A stretch of DNA of 64,000 nucleotides, taken from the NCBI GenBank assembly GCA_024397875.1, contig CP073344.1:1665001-1729000 (forward strand). Reading direction: 5' to 3'. This DNA comes from Amphritea atlantica. Lineage in GTDB: Bacteria; Pseudomonadota; Gammaproteobacteria; Pseudomonadales; Balneatricaceae. Positions 11,965 through 21,466 of the stretch are shown here, piece by piece. The number at the start of each line of letters is the position of its first letter. The first letter of the stretch is position 1. The notes beneath the pieces were generated by a model. The model was given only the letters and a program-made list of their open reading frames with translations, searched no databases and was not told where the DNA came from. Both the position numbers and the translations under genes were made by a program.

Positions 11965-12523
11965 CACTCTGCTGTCGTTCGCGGGACTGGCTGGTTAGAA
12001 TATAACGGGCAACAATTAAGCGACTGCTTTCGGGCAGGTCACTGAACTCTACACCAATTTTATATTGTCCGTCTTCCTCCTGTTCGCCGCTGTAGAGCAC
12101 TTGTCCGTAGAGTAGCAGGCCGGTATAGGTATCTTCAAATACAACCTTAAGTGCCAGGTAACTGTTCACTGGGATCGCTTCGCTACTGAAAAAACTCAAT
12201 CCCCCTTCGCTCAGGTTGATTTCTTGTGCAGACAGGTTTTCGAACTCAACATCACTCTTGGCAATGGCGTGTGCGATGGCATCGATCTTATTGTTCATGT
12301 TCTCAAGATAAGACGCGACCATCGGGTCTTTTTGGGCAATCTTGCGCAACTGGTAGCTGTTATCATGGCTGAATTCGTGAAGTTGAGTCAGCAGTAAAAA
12401 GAAAGGCGATACCTGAAACTGCGTAGGCAGTCGGCCGTGTTGCATCTCATCTTCCGTGATGACTTTGTAGTCGACTGCTACTTTGCCATTAATGCGGAAA
12501 TACTGACGTCGTTCCTGATTCAA
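11951..12523 (-). CDS. PilZ-domain c-di-GMP-binding protein
   Basis: 190 residues. The N-terminal RRQYFR supplies the arginine-rich c-di-GMP motif (R6 and R10 as RxxxR) and NLSEGG (103-108) the second motif, so ligand binding is expected. Between them is an unusually long insertion of about 90 mostly helical residues, longer than in a minimal PilZ domain. The start is TTG with a good GAGGG 8 bases upstream. It is the first gene of a leftward operon with the Tus-like and two-helix genes, and divergent from lolC. P. aeruginosa has a PilZ protein (PA2989) at what I recall as the equivalent locus. Confidence 0.85.
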   Translation of the reverse strand: MNQERRQYFRINGKVAVDYKVITEDEMQHGRLPTQFQVSPFFLLLTQLHEFSHDNSYQLRKIAQKDPMVASYLENMNNKIDAIAHAIAKSDVEFENLSAQEINLSEGGLSFFSSEAIPVNSYLALKVVFEDTYTGLLLYGQVLYSGEQEEDGQYKIGVEFSDLPESSRLIVARYILTSQSRERQQSDEQY

Positions 12524-12620
12524 AATACAGCCCTCGTGAATTTGTCACTTTTTCTGAGTATAGCGAATATTATTCTGATTTTGTTAGAGAATTTCATCAG
12601 TCTGTGATTTAATCGCGGCC

Positions 12621-13865
12621 ATGTTTAGACCATTCTCTCTGTATGTTGGGCTGCGGTATACCGCAGCTAAACGGAACAATAATTTTATCTCATTTATCTC
12701 GCTGGTCTCGATGCTGGGACTGATGCTGGGTGTCGCTGCGCTGATCGTTGTGCTTTCGGTAATGAACGGCTTTGACCGTGAGTTGAAAGAACGCATTCTG
12801 GGGATGGTTCCCCATGGGACCATATCGGATTACGGCAAGCCTCTGGAAAACTGGCAGGCGGTTGCTGCAAAGGTTAATACGCAGCCCGGAGTCATCGGTA
12901 CAGCGCCCTATATTCAGGCGCAGGGGATGCTGACAAACCGGGGTGTGGTTCGGGGTGTTCTGATCAATGGTATTGAGCCTGAGCTGGAGCAGAAAATCTC
13001 TATTCTCGATGACCATATCAAAGCGGGTAGCCTCGATGCGTTACAGCCTAAGAGTTACGGTATTGTGCTGGGATCGCTGCTGGCCCGCTCAATGGGGGTG
13101 GCGCTCGGCGATAAGGTGACACTGGTGCTTCCTGAGGCGTCAATCAGTGTTGCGGGTATCATCCCGCGACTGAAGCGATTTACCGTGGTAGGGGTGTTCG
13201 AAGTCGGGGCAGAACTGGATGCAAATCTTGCGTATATCCATATAGATGATGCGGCACGTATTAAGCGAATGGACAGCGGTGTTGATGGCATCCGGCTGGA
13301 GTTTGATAATCTGTTTCAGGCACCCACGGGAATCAGGCAGATCATTGCTGATCTTGGTGAGTTCTATCGCGCCAGTGACTGGACCCGTACTCACGGCAAT
13401 CTGTTTCAGGCGATCCAGCTGGAAAAGAAAATGATCGGATTGCTGTTGTTTCTGATCGTATTTGTGGCGGCCTTTAATATTGTCTCAACACTGGTGATGG
13501 TGGTGACTGATAAGAAGGGGGATATCGCCATTCTCCGGACGCTGGGAGCAACGCCTGGACGAATTATGCGGATCTTTATGGTGCAGGGTACGGTCATCGG
13601 AGTCATGGGAACCTTGCTGGGATCTATTCTGGGTACTGCTCTGGCCCTGACGATTACAGATCTCATTGCCTGGGTTGAGCACACCTTTGGTATTCAGTTT
13701 CTCAGTGCGGATGTGTATTTCATCAGTTATCTTCCCTCGCAGTTGCAGTTAAGTGATGTGATGCTGATTATTACTGTGGCCTTGGGAATCAGTTTTCTGG
13801 CAACCATCTATCCTGCCTGGCGGGCGTCCCGGACACAGCCGGCGGAGGCATTGCGCTATGAGTGA
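12621..13865 (+). CDS. lolC: Lipoprotein-releasing ABC permease LolC/LolE type
   Basis: Inner-membrane permease (414 residues) that extracts lipoproteins for LolA and outer-membrane targeting. N-terminal helix (about 22-48), a large periplasmic domain, then three C-terminal helices in the FtsX-like domain (DKKGDIAILRTLGATPGRI lies in its coupling region). Only one permease gene is present beside lolD; the second subunit, if any, is elsewhere, or this is a LolF-like single permease. It overlaps lolD by 8 bases. No strong ribosome site is seen before the ATG. Confidence 0.92.
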   Translation: MFRPFSLYVGLRYTAAKRNNNFISFISLVSMLGLMLGVAALIVVLSVMNGFDRELKERILGMVPHGTISDYGKPLENWQAVAAKVNTQPGVIGTAPYIQAQGMLTNRGVVRGVLINGIEPELEQKISILDDHIKAGSLDALQPKSYGIVLGSLLARSMGVALGDKVTLVLPEASISVAGIIPRLKRFTVVGVFEVGAELDANLAYIHIDDAARIKRMDSGVDGIRLEFDNLFQAPTGIRQIIADLGEFYRASDWTRTHGNLFQAIQLEKKMIGLLLFLIVFVAAFNIVSTLVMVVTDKKGDIAILRTLGATPGRIMRIFMVQGTVIGVMGTLLGSILGTALALTITDLIAWVEHTFGIQFLSADVYFISYLPSQLQLSDVMLIITVALGISFLATIYPAWRASRTQPAEALRYE

Positions 13866-14544
13866 TCTGGTTCTGCAGTGTGTTAATCTGCAAAAACGTT
13901 ATGGTGATGGCGATATTGCTGTTGAGGTTTTACGGGGTATAGAGCTGGAGGTGAAGCGGGGAGAAACTCTGGCTATCGTCGGCAGTTCTGGCTCAGGTAA
14001 GAGCACACTGCTGAATATGCTGGGTGGGCTTGATCTGCCGAGTTCGGGGGATGTACGGGTCGATGATCAGTCGCTGTTCGATATTAACGAGGAGGAGCGG
14101 GCCCGGTTGCGTAATAGCTCTCTCGGTTTTGTTTATCAGTTTCATCATCTATTAGCGGAGTTTAGTGCGCTTGAGAATGTAGCGATGCCTTTGTTGATCA
14201 GAGGGGAGGCTATCAATGTCGTGCGGGAACAAGCGGCCGCTATTTTGCATTCGGTGGGTCTGTCTCATCGCCTGAAACATAAGCCTTCCATGTTAAGTGG
14301 AGGGGAGCGTCAGCGGGTGGCGATCGCCCGGGCGCTAGTGACCAATCCCGCCTGTGTTCTGATGGATGAGCCCACGGGGAATCTTGATCGCTATACTGCT
14401 CAGGAAGTTCAGGCACTCATGCATAAACTGAACAGCGAGTTTGGTATATCGTTTGTGGTGGTAACCCATGACCCTCAGCTCGCGGAAAAGCAGGGAAGGG
14501 TCGTTGAGCTAAAAGATGGTTTGCTGCAGGAGATACACGGCTAA
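13858..14544 (+). CDS. lolD: Lipoprotein-releasing ABC ATPase
   Basis: Cytoplasmic ATPase of the LolCDE lipoprotein export complex (228 residues). Walker A GSSGSGKST near residue 42, signature LSGGERQRVAIARAL, Walker B VLMDEPTGNLD, and H-loop VVTHD. All catalytic residues are intact. It is translationally coupled to the permease upstream and closed by a bidirectional terminator. Confidence 0.95.
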   Translation: MSDLVLQCVNLQKRYGDGDIAVEVLRGIELEVKRGETLAIVGSSGSGKSTLLNMLGGLDLPSSGDVRVDDQSLFDINEEERARLRNSSLGFVYQFHHLLAEFSALENVAMPLLIRGEAINVVREQAAAILHSVGLSHRLKHKPSMLSGGERQRVAIARALVTNPACVLMDEPTGNLDRYTAQEVQALMHKLNSEFGISFVVVTHDPQLAEKQGRVVELKDGLLQEIHG

Positions 14545-14575
14545 TTCTGTCTATCTTCGCAGTGTTTGACTATTT

Positions 14576-14602
14576 AAAAAGCCGGAGTTATTCCGGCTTT
14601 TT
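14576..14602. terminator. Bidirectional terminator after lolD
   Basis: AAAAAGCCGGA, short loop, TCCGGCTTTTT. It serves lolD and the converging DUF2062 gene, whose last codons run into it. Confidence 0.9.
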
Positions 14603-15226
14603 GCTGTCTGTCGTCTGGTCAGGGTGATTGTCGGGTGGGGGTTCATGATCATCCGGCAGGTCGCTCTCTTTGCTGTCTTGCAGGCCTTTATCCCGTTTTA
14701 GTTTACGCAGAATAAAATTACGGGTTTTACGATTACGCCAGCTTTTATTCACGTGCCAGACCCAGAAGCGCTGCATCAGCAAGTAGCCCAGTGTGCCGCT
14801 GACAAGTGCACAAACCATTGACCCTACAAGTAAAGGCAGCCAGATATGTTCCAGCTCCGCTTTAATCCACTCCATGGTTAACTCAAAATCGATCGCAACA
14901 GCATCGACTCCCAGGATCTGCGTACCTAGCCAGTAGGAGAAATAAAACATGGGAGGGATGGTAAGCGGATTAGTCAGCCATACCAGGCTGACCGAGATTG
15001 GCAGGTTACTGCGTACAAACAGCGACACAACAGCTGCGATGACCATTTGCGCAGGCAGGGGTATAAAAGCACAAAATAAGCCAACGAAAAACGCCCTGCT
15101 GACAGACTTGCGAGTCAGATGCCAGAGGTTTGGATCATGTATATGACTGCCAAGCCAACTAAGGTAGCGGTTCGACTTGAGCTTATGCTCATCTGGCATA
15201 TATTTCTTGATAAGTTTGCGCGGCAT
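14588..15226 (-). CDS. DUF2062 membrane protein
   Basis: 212 residues with the DUF2062 pattern: RAFFVGLFCAFIPLPAQM, then a second helix with LPISVSLVWLTNPLTIPPM, and a third helix near residue 130-150. The C-terminal 50 residues are charged and disordered-looking. Function is unknown. It is a single gene divergent from comEC; its 3' end overlaps the arm of the lolD terminator. Confidence 0.85.
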   Translation of the reverse strand: MPRKLIKKYMPDEHKLKSNRYLSWLGSHIHDPNLWHLTRKSVSRAFFVGLFCAFIPLPAQMVIAAVVSLFVRSNLPISVSLVWLTNPLTIPPMFYFSYWLGTQILGVDAVAIDFELTMEWIKAELEHIWLPLLVGSMVCALVSGTLGYLLMQRFWVWHVNKSWRNRKTRNFILRKLKRDKGLQDSKESDLPDDHEPPPDNHPDQTTDSKKPE

Positions 15227-15305
15227 CAGGGAGAAACTTATAGTTAGCTGATGGGAGGTGGTAATTATGCCCCCTTACAATCTTTAAGCCAACCGGAAAT
15301 CATGG

Positions 15306-17585
15306 ATGATTGGTATAGCTTTTGGTGTTTTGCTGGTGGCCTGGTTGCCTCAGCTGCTGCCCTTTTCAATTCTCGCCTTGCTGATCGTCGCGCTGGGATT
15401 ATGTTTCCTGCCTGTTTGCAGACGATTTTTATCCGTCCCCTTACGCAGACAGATAGCGGGTCTGATATTTGGCTTTGTGTATGCCTCAGGCTGGGGCTAT
15501 CTTAATCTGAGTCAGCGAATGCCCTTGGATATGCCAGCCCAGGCGTTCTCGGTAACCGGTACTGTCTCGGGTATGCCAGAACACAGGTCAGGTCTGGTCC
15601 GTTTCAGATTCACGGTGGAGCGTTATTCACCGGTATTGCCCGATGCTGATCTGAAGCATCTGCAGCTAAGCTGGTACAATCCTGAGCGTGAAATCATACC
15701 CGGTCAGCAGTGGCAGCTGATGGTGCGTCTGAAACCGCCCAGAGGGTTAATGAACCCCGGCGGCAGTGATTATGAAACCCGGTTGTTTGCCGATCGGGTT
15801 AATGCCCGGGGTTATCTCCTGACTGCCAGGTTGCTTAACGACCCGGAGGAGAGTAGTCGTCAGCGGATAGAGTATCTAAGGTACCGGACCGGCAAATGGC
15901 TGGGGCGGTTATCTTTGGGCGAAAGCGCCGAGGCGACGATCAGAGCGCTGCTGCTGGGTGACAAGCAGGGTCTGAATGATGAGCAGTGGCAAATTCTCCG
16001 ACAGACCGGAACCGTTCATCTGGTGGTTATCAGTGGTCTGCATATCGCGATTGCATGCCTGATCGGATATTGGTTGGGTGGAGCGATACAGTGGCTGGCC
16101 GGACGGTTTTGTCCGGTGCAGTCTGATATCCGCGCTTACCGGATTATTCCTGCATTGTTGCTTGCATTGGGGTATGCGTTGCTGGCCGGTTTCAGTATTC
16201 CGACCCAGCGGGCCCTGATAATGGCGTTGGCGATGTTGCTTCCGGCGCTCCTTAATCGCCATATGGGGATCTGGCAGCGTTATCAGCTCGCGCTGGTGAT
16301 CGTTTTGCTGATACAGCCGCTGAGCTTTTATCAGCCGGGCTTCTGGTTGTCTTTTGCTGCGGTGGGGGCGTTGTTACTGTCGTCCTCCGGGGGTGTCGGA
16401 AAGCGTCCTTTTAAAGCCATTATTGTTACGCAATGGTCGGTGTTTTTAGGATTGTTTCCATTGCTATTGCTCTGGCTTGGTCAGGTCGCTTTGATCGCTC
16501 CGCTGGTTAACATAGTGGCGATTCCACTGCTCACCTTTATTCTGATTCCCGGAACGGTGCTGGGACTGATGCTCTGTCTGATTGATCCTGTGTCGGGCGC
16601 CGGATTGTTAAATGGCTTGTTGGATAGTTTCTGGTGGCTGCTACAAATGTGTGCCCCCGCAGACGGAGAGGGCGTGCTCTTCAGTCGTCCGTCACTATTA
16701 CCTGTGCTTTTGGGGGTTCTGGCAGTCGTATTGCTGAATCTTCCCCGCTGGACCCGGTTCGGATTTTTTTCACTGTTCATCCTGGCAGCACTGCTTGTCC
16801 CGCCAAAAAAGTCGATTGTAGAGGGGGGCTTCCGCGCGACAGTGGTGGATGTGGGGCAGGGGCTCGCCGTACTGGTGGAGACCGGCAGTAAATCACTTCT
16901 GTTTGATGTAGGCGCTGCTTACCGGGGCCATAGTATCGCCCGTTTCACTCTGTTACCGATGTTAGAAAGTCGCAATATCAGTCGACTTGATCGTCTGATC
17001 ATCAGTCATAAAGATAATGACCATGCCGGAGGCTATGCTGATATGGTAGCCGCAATTGCTGTAACAGACACCGATTCAGGCAGTCCGGTAATTCAGCACA
17101 GTTTATCAGCCAGGCCCTGTGTGGCTGGTGATTCATGGGAATGGGAGGGGGTCCGCTTTAGTTATATACAGCCCGACGGGTTGAAACCATCCACTGAGAA
17201 TAATCGTTCGTGTGTATTGCTGGTGCAATCCAGCCGCTGTTCGCTTCTGATTCCCGGTGATATTGAAAGCAGCGTTGAGTTGCAGATTCTGCAAGAGCAT
17301 CCGGCGCTGCATGTTGACTGGCTGGTAGCGGCCCATCATGGTAGTCGATTTTCCAGTCCGTCTGAGTGGCTTAGCCGGTTAAACCCAGAATGGGTACTGT
17401 TTAGCGCTGGATTTGACAACCCATACGGCCATCCGGCGACTGAGGTGATCGAGCGCCTGCGTTCTTTAGAGCTGAACTGGCTGAATACGGCTGACAAGGG
17501 GGCTTTGATTATTGAAAGCAGTTCTGACGGTTGCCTGACAGAAACCTATCGTGATCAGAAAAAGCGTTACTGGTCAGCAGGTTAA
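15306..17585 (+). CDS. comEC: DNA internalisation competence protein ComEC/Rec2
   Basis: 759 residues. Polytopic inner-membrane channel for uptake of single-stranded DNA during natural transformation. Order: N-terminal helices, the DUF4131/OB-like region, the competence domain (about 200-470; LVVISGLHIAI), and a C-terminal metallo-beta-lactamase-like domain with DVGQGLAVLVETG, ISHKDNDHAGG and AAHHGSRFSSP. The metal motif keeps D-x-D-H but the usual first His pair reads H-K, as is common in ComEC. A second ATG at 15302 is out of frame. The ribosome site is weak. Confidence 0.93.
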   Translation: MIGIAFGVLLVAWLPQLLPFSILALLIVALGLCFLPVCRRFLSVPLRRQIAGLIFGFVYASGWGYLNLSQRMPLDMPAQAFSVTGTVSGMPEHRSGLVRFRFTVERYSPVLPDADLKHLQLSWYNPEREIIPGQQWQLMVRLKPPRGLMNPGGSDYETRLFADRVNARGYLLTARLLNDPEESSRQRIEYLRYRTGKWLGRLSLGESAEATIRALLLGDKQGLNDEQWQILRQTGTVHLVVISGLHIAIACLIGYWLGGAIQWLAGRFCPVQSDIRAYRIIPALLLALGYALLAGFSIPTQRALIMALAMLLPALLNRHMGIWQRYQLALVIVLLIQPLSFYQPGFWLSFAAVGALLLSSSGGVGKRPFKAIIVTQWSVFLGLFPLLLLWLGQVALIAPLVNIVAIPLLTFILIPGTVLGLMLCLIDPVSGAGLLNGLLDSFWWLLQMCAPADGEGVLFSRPSLLPVLLGVLAVVLLNLPRWTRFGFFSLFILAALLVPPKKSIVEGGFRATVVDVGQGLAVLVETGSKSLLFDVGAAYRGHSIARFTLLPMLESRNISRLDRLIISHKDNDHAGGYADMVAAIAVTDTDSGSPVIQHSLSARPCVAGDSWEWEGVRFSYIQPDGLKPSTENNRSCVLLVQSSRCSLLIPGDIESSVELQILQEHPALHVDWLVAAHHGSRFSSPSEWLSRLNPEWVLFSAGFDNPYGHPATEVIERLRSLELNWLNTADKGALIIESSSDGCLTETYRDQKKRYWSAG

Positions 17586-17645
17586 TCACTACTCTGGCGC
17601 GAGACTCTATGCTAGAGTATGGGCCGGTTTGAAGGAGGAGTTCTG

Positions 17646-18266
17646 GTGTTCGAATTGATTCAATCGGGTGGTTGGCTGATGGTGCCAATTATCGCCTGTT
17701 CTATATTGTCTCTGGCTATCTGTCTGGAGCGTTTTTGGGTGCTGCAGAAGAAGCGGGTAGCACCCGCTAATTTGTTATCAGAAGTCTGGATGCTGGTGCG
17801 CAGTGGTGAAATGACCCCTGAGCGTCTGCAGATTATCCGTAATGCAAGCTCTTTAGGGCAGATTATGGTTGCCGGACTGAATAATTCCAATCATGGTCGG
17901 GAGATTATGAGGGAGAGTATTCAGGAGGCGGCGCATCATGTCATGCATCAGATGGAGCGTTTTCTGAACTCGCTGGGAACGATCGCAGCTATCACGCCGC
18001 TGCTGGGCCTGCTGGGCACCGTTATCGGTATGATCAAGGTTTTTGCTGAGATTATGCTGCAAGGCACGGGTAATGCAAATGTGCTGGCTGGTGGTATATC
18101 TGAAGCACTGATTACAACGGCTGCGGGGTTGTCTGTGGCTATTCCGACGCTGGTATTTCACCGTTATTTTCAACGCCGTGTTGAGACGCTGCTGATTGAG
18201 ATGGAACAGGAGTGCCAGAAACTGGTTGAAGTAGTTCACGGCGAACGTGAAGTGGATTTTGAGTAA
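17646..18266 (+). CDS. exbB: ExbB/TolQ-family proton-channel protein
   Basis: 206 residues from the GTG at 17646, chosen because of the strong GAAGGAGGAG 6 bases upstream. Three membrane helices: about 8-27, and the pair around LGTIAAITPLLGLLGTVIGM and LITTAAGLSVAIPTLV. MotA/TolQ/ExbB proteins form the pentameric channel that converts proton motive force into work on a periplasm-spanning partner. It is coupled to the ExbD gene 3 bases later. No TonB or TolA gene is adjacent, so the driven partner is unknown. Confidence 0.9.
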   Translation: MFELIQSGGWLMVPIIACSILSLAICLERFWVLQKKRVAPANLLSEVWMLVRSGEMTPERLQIIRNASSLGQIMVAGLNNSNHGREIMRESIQEAAHHVMHQMERFLNSLGTIAAITPLLGLLGTVIGMIKVFAEIMLQGTGNANVLAGGISEALITTAAGLSVAIPTLVFHRYFQRRVETLLIEMEQECQKLVEVVHGEREVDFE

Positions 18267-18269
18267 CCG

Positions 18270-18698
18270 ATGAGTCGACTGAAATTCAGACGTAAACCCA
18301 AAGAAGAGGTTTCCGTTAACCTGACGCCGCTGATCGATGTGGTTTTCCTGTTGCTGATATTCTTTATGGTATCTACTACGTTTACCAATGAATCTCACCT
18401 TGCGATCAGTCTGCCAGAAGCGACAGGGGAGGCGGCTGATACTCAGGCAGAAACCCTGGAAGTGCTGATCGGTGCCGATGGTGGTTATACGGTTAATGGG
18501 CAGAGCCTGTTGAACAGTCAGCCGGAAACGTTGCGCAGAGCGATTATCGATCAGGCCGGCGACAACCGTAAACTTCCCTTTATTATCTCCGCTGATGCCA
18601 AAACGCCGCATCAGTCTGTGGTTACTGTTATGGATGTCGCAGGTAAGCTGGGGTTTGCTGCCCTCAGCATTACTACCCAGCAACCGGTAGAGCAGTAA
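18270..18698 (+). CDS. exbD: ExbD/TolR-family protein
   Basis: 142 residues. A short cytoplasmic N-terminus, one membrane helix (about 22-42) with the proton-carrying aspartate in NLTPLIDVVFLLLIFFMV, and a periplasmic domain. It pairs with the upstream ExbB as the ion-driven motor. It is 2 bases ahead of lpxK, an arrangement also found in Pseudomonas, so it is probably co-transcribed with the lipid A genes. Confidence 0.92.
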   Translation: MSRLKFRRKPKEEVSVNLTPLIDVVFLLLIFFMVSTTFTNESHLAISLPEATGEAADTQAETLEVLIGADGGYTVNGQSLLNSQPETLRRAIIDQAGDNRKLPFIISADAKTPHQSVVTVMDVAGKLGFAALSITTQQPVEQ

Positions 18699-18700
18699 CA

Positions 18701-19723
18701 ATGGGGCTGGAGCGATGCTGGTATAAACGCAGTCGCTGGCTCTGTTTGCTGCGTCCGCTGGAGCTGTTGTTCCGTAGCCTCGCTGCCCGGCGGCGCCAGC
18801 GGTACCGTGAGGGAGCGCTAAAGAGCTGGACTGCGCCGGTGCCGGTGATTGTGGTCGGCAATATCTCGGTAGGTGGAACAGGTAAATCGCCGCTGGTCAT
18901 CTGGCTGGTAGAGTATCTGCGCCAACAGGGGTATAAACCGGGAGTCATCAGCCGGGGATACCGCGCGTCACCTCCAACAACGCCTTATTTTGTCACCTCC
19001 GGTTCAACAGCAACTGAAGCGGGTGATGAACCCCTTATGATCGTCCGCCGGACCGCTGTGCCGCTGGTGATCTCTCCCGACCGGGTTGCCGCCGCGAAGT
19101 TGCTGCTGGAGCAGTCCGGATGTGATCTGATAATCAGTGATGATGGCCTGCAGCATTATGCACTCAACCGAACCCTTGAGATCGCAGTAATTGACGGTGC
19201 CCGAGGCTTTGGTAACCGGCGCTGCCTGCCTGAAGGGCCGCTCAGAGAGCCGGTGCGGCGACTGGATGAGGTTGATCTTGTTGTCGTCAATGGTGCACTA
19301 CCTGAGACTGTAGTGGATGCCGGTCATGTTGAGAAATCGTTCTTGATGACGTTGCAGCCCGGCAAACTGGTATCATTATCCTCTGGCAGCGCAGTAATCG
19401 CCGATCAGTGGCGCGGTTCCCGCCAGGTGAATGCGGTTGCTGCCATCGGCAATCCCGGACGCTTTGGCAAAACCCTTGAAACTTTAGGCTTTACTCCCCA
19501 GCTGCGACGTTTTCCTGATCACCATCATTACAGTGAAAGTGATCTATCCTTTGAGCAGCAGTTGCCGTTGATAATGACTGAAAAAGATGCGGTAAAATGC
19601 GATCATATAAAGCTTGAAAATGGCTGGTATCTGCAAGTTGATGCAGCAATGGAGGAGCGGTTTTCGGCCACTCTCGACAGGTTGCTTAGTCGCTGGCAGC
19701 CTGCGGCTCAAAGCGCAGAGTAA
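18701..19723 (+). CDS. lpxK: Tetraacyldisaccharide 4'-kinase
   Basis: Phosphorylates the 4' position of the lipid A disaccharide precursor at the inner membrane (340 residues). P-loop [14 protein letters not shown] near residue 55, then [16 protein letters not shown] and [11 protein letters not shown], all characteristic of LpxK. The N-terminal segment is hydrophobic/amphipathic, consistent with membrane attachment. It sits between exbD and trm112-kdsB. Confidence 0.95.
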   Translation: MGLERCWYKRSRWLCLLRPLELLFRSLAARRRQRYREGALKSWTAPVPVIVVGNISVGGTGKSPLVIWLVEYLRQQGYKPGVISRGYRASPPTTPYFVTSGSTATEAGDEPLMIVRRTAVPLVISPDRVAAAKLLLEQSGCDLIISDDGLQHYALNRTLEIAVIDGARGFGNRRCLPEGPLREPVRRLDEVDLVVVNGALPETVVDAGHVEKSFLMTLQPGKLVSLSSGSAVIADQWRGSRQVNAVAAIGNPGRFGKTLETLGFTPQLRRFPDHHHYSESDLSFEQQLPLIMTEKDAVKCDHIKLENGWYLQVDAAMEERFSATLDRLLSRWQPAAQSAE

Positions 19724-19758
19724 CAATTATTAAAGCACTTCACACAGAGGCATTAACG

Positions 19759-19944
19759 ATGGATAAGAAACTGCTTGATATCCTGGTTTGTCCGGTATCA
19801 AAAGCGCCGGTTGAATGGAATAAAGAGACAAATGAACTGATCTGCCGCAGTTCCGGCCTGGCATATCCGGTTCGTGATGGCATTCCGGTGATGCTGGAAA
19901 GCGAGGCACGTACCCTGACTACTGATGAACGTCTGGCGAAATAG
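19759..19944 (+). CDS. Trm112/YcaR family small protein
   Basis: 61 residues. Matches the bacterial YcaR group of the Trm112 family ([36 protein letters not shown]). The usual CPxC knuckle reads CPVS here, so at least one canonical zinc ligand is missing, as in many members of this group. Found almost always between lpxK and kdsB, as here. The molecular role in bacteria is unclear. Confidence 0.9.
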   Translation: MDKKLLDILVCPVSKAPVEWNKETNELICRSSGLAYPVRDGIPVMLESEARTLTTDERLAK

Positions 19945-19952
19945 GTTACCAT

Positions 19953-20714
19953 ATGGCTTTTTCTGTTGTTATTCCCGCGCGATTTGGTTCATCCCGTTTT
20001 CCCGGTAAGCCGCTGGCAGAGATCGCCGGCAAACCAATGGTTCAGCACGTATACGAACGGGCCATTCAGAGTGAAGCGCAGCGGGTTATTATCGCCACCG
20101 ATGATCAGCGTATAGCGGATGCAGCTAAAAGCTTTGGTGCAGAGGTCTGCATGACTTCTGAGGGTCATCCTTCAGGCACTGACCGGCTGCAAGAGGTCGT
20201 TCATTCGCTGGGTTTTTATGCTGATGATATTGTCGTCAATGTTCAGGGTGATGAGCCACTGATTCCACCACGGGTTATCAATCAGGTTGCCCATAACCTC
20301 AGTGCGGTAACTGAGGCGAGTATTGCGACGCTCTGTGAACCGATCAATGACATCGGTTCGCTGCTTAACCCCAATGTCGTTAAGGTAGTGGCTGACCGTA
20401 CAGGCCGGGCGCTCTACTTTAGCCGTGCTCCTATACCCTGGCCCAGAGATGCGTTTGCCACAGAGGCAGGGCGTGAGGTATTGCCAGAGGGCGTTAATTT
20501 TCAGCGTCATATCGGTATCTATGCTTATCGGGTTAAGCTGCTGAATGATTTCGTTCAGTGGGCACCGGCTCCAATTGAAGAGACTGAGTGTCTGGAGCAG
20601 TTGCGAGCGATGTGGAATGGTGCGGTAATTCATGTCGAAGAGGCGGATGAGCTGCCGCCCGCAGGCGTTGATACACCGGAGGATCTGGAGCGTATCCGGC
20701 ATCTGTTTGGGTAG
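19953..20714 (+). CDS. kdsB: CMP-KDO synthetase
   Basis: 3-deoxy-manno-octulosonate cytidylyltransferase, activates KDO with CTP for the lipopolysaccharide core (253 residues). N-terminal nucleotide-binding [32 protein letters not shown] near residue 98, and the C-terminal [12 protein letters not shown] are family hallmarks. It follows the Trm112 gene by 8 bases and ends the exbBD-lpxK-kdsB unit; a terminator lies 120 bases downstream. Confidence 0.96.
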   Translation: MAFSVVIPARFGSSRFPGKPLAEIAGKPMVQHVYERAIQSEAQRVIIATDDQRIADAAKSFGAEVCMTSEGHPSGTDRLQEVVHSLGFYADDIVVNVQGDEPLIPPRVINQVAHNLSAVTEASIATLCEPINDIGSLLNPNVVKVVADRTGRALYFSRAPIPWPRDAFATEAGREVLPEGVNFQRHIGIYAYRVKLLNDFVQWAPAPIEETECLEQLRAMWNGAVIHVEEADELPPAGVDTPEDLERIRHLFG

Positions 20715-20832
20715 AAAGCTACTGCGCTTTTGTGTTGTTGTGATCTCGCCGTTTGATGTTGTCTGACATCGTGTGGCTTTGTGCAGCGCTATGTCAAATA
20801 TGCGCTTTAAAATACGCGTGTTTAGATTAAAC

Positions 20833-20855
20833 CGGCCATTCTGGCCGTTTTTTTT
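20833..20855 (+). terminator. Rho-independent terminator after kdsB
   Basis: CGGCCA (20833-20838), 3-nt loop, TGGCCG (20842-20847), then eight T. It lies between kdsB and the tyrosine phosphatase gene. Confidence 0.88.
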
Positions 20856-20968
20856 GTCTCTGTTTTCTGAACCTGTTGCATCCCAGCGGGACAAATCATT
20901 TTGTAGCAGTTTGTTTTATAATGAGCGGTATTGATAAGGTTAAATCTGCGCATACTAAATTATTGAGA

Positions 20969-21466
20969 GTGAGTGCTTTGAGATATCAGGATAAAAAATC
21001 GGTTCTGTTTGTTTGTCTGGGCAATATTTGCCGTTCACCCACCGCTCATGGGGTATTCCGTTCTCTGGTGGAACAGCGTGGGATGGCTCACCTGATTGAG
21101 ATCGATTCAGCCGGTACTGCTGCTTACCATGTTGGTAATCCGCCAGACCATCGTTCGGCGGCTGCGGCATTGCAGCGAGGCTACGACCTCAGTGATTTGC
21201 GGGCTCGTCAGGCGATCTCCGCGGATTTTGATCACTATGATTACATAATGGCTATGGATAAAGAGAACCTCTCAGAGCTGAAATTGATCTGTCCGCCGCA
21301 CTTTAAGGGCTATCTTGGTTTGTTTCTTGATCTGGCTGAGCTGGAGGTATGCGAAGTCCCTGACCCTTACTATGGAGGGGCTACAGGTTTTGAGCATGTG
21401 CTTGAGCTGGTGGAAGTCGCTTCAGAGGCTCTCCTGGAGCGTATTGCTAAAGAGCTGAACCAATGA
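20969..21466 (+). CDS. Low-molecular-weight protein tyrosine phosphatase
   Basis: About 165 residues from the GTG at 20969; the open frame extends further upstream to 20876 but the extra residues match nothing in the family and the region holds the promoter. The active-site loop VCLGNICRSPTA (CX5R) and the general-acid DPYYGG segment are intact. Bacterial members act on phosphotyrosine proteins or other phosphoesters. The stop overlaps murB by 4 bases. The exact start is uncertain; an in-frame TTG at 20978 is also possible. Confidence 0.88.
   Translation: MSALRYQDKKSVLFVCLGNICRSPTAHGVFRSLVEQRGMAHLIEIDSAGTAAYHVGNPPDHRSAAAALQRGYDLSDLRARQAISADFDHYDYIMAMDKENLSELKLICPPHFKGYLGLFLDLAELEVCEVPDPYYGGATGFEHVLELVEVASEALLERIAKELNQ

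Noticed and set aside
12538..12551. Ter-like site near the Tus operon promoter (TTGTCACT)
   Set aside because: Matches about 8 of 15 informative positions of the E. coli Ter consensus and misses key bases; chance is likely. The consensus of this species is unknown.
20876..20968. Upstream extension of the tyrosine phosphatase frame
   Set aside because: The extra 31 residues match nothing in the family, no ribosome site precedes the earlier starts, and the segment lies directly after a terminator where a promoter is needed.
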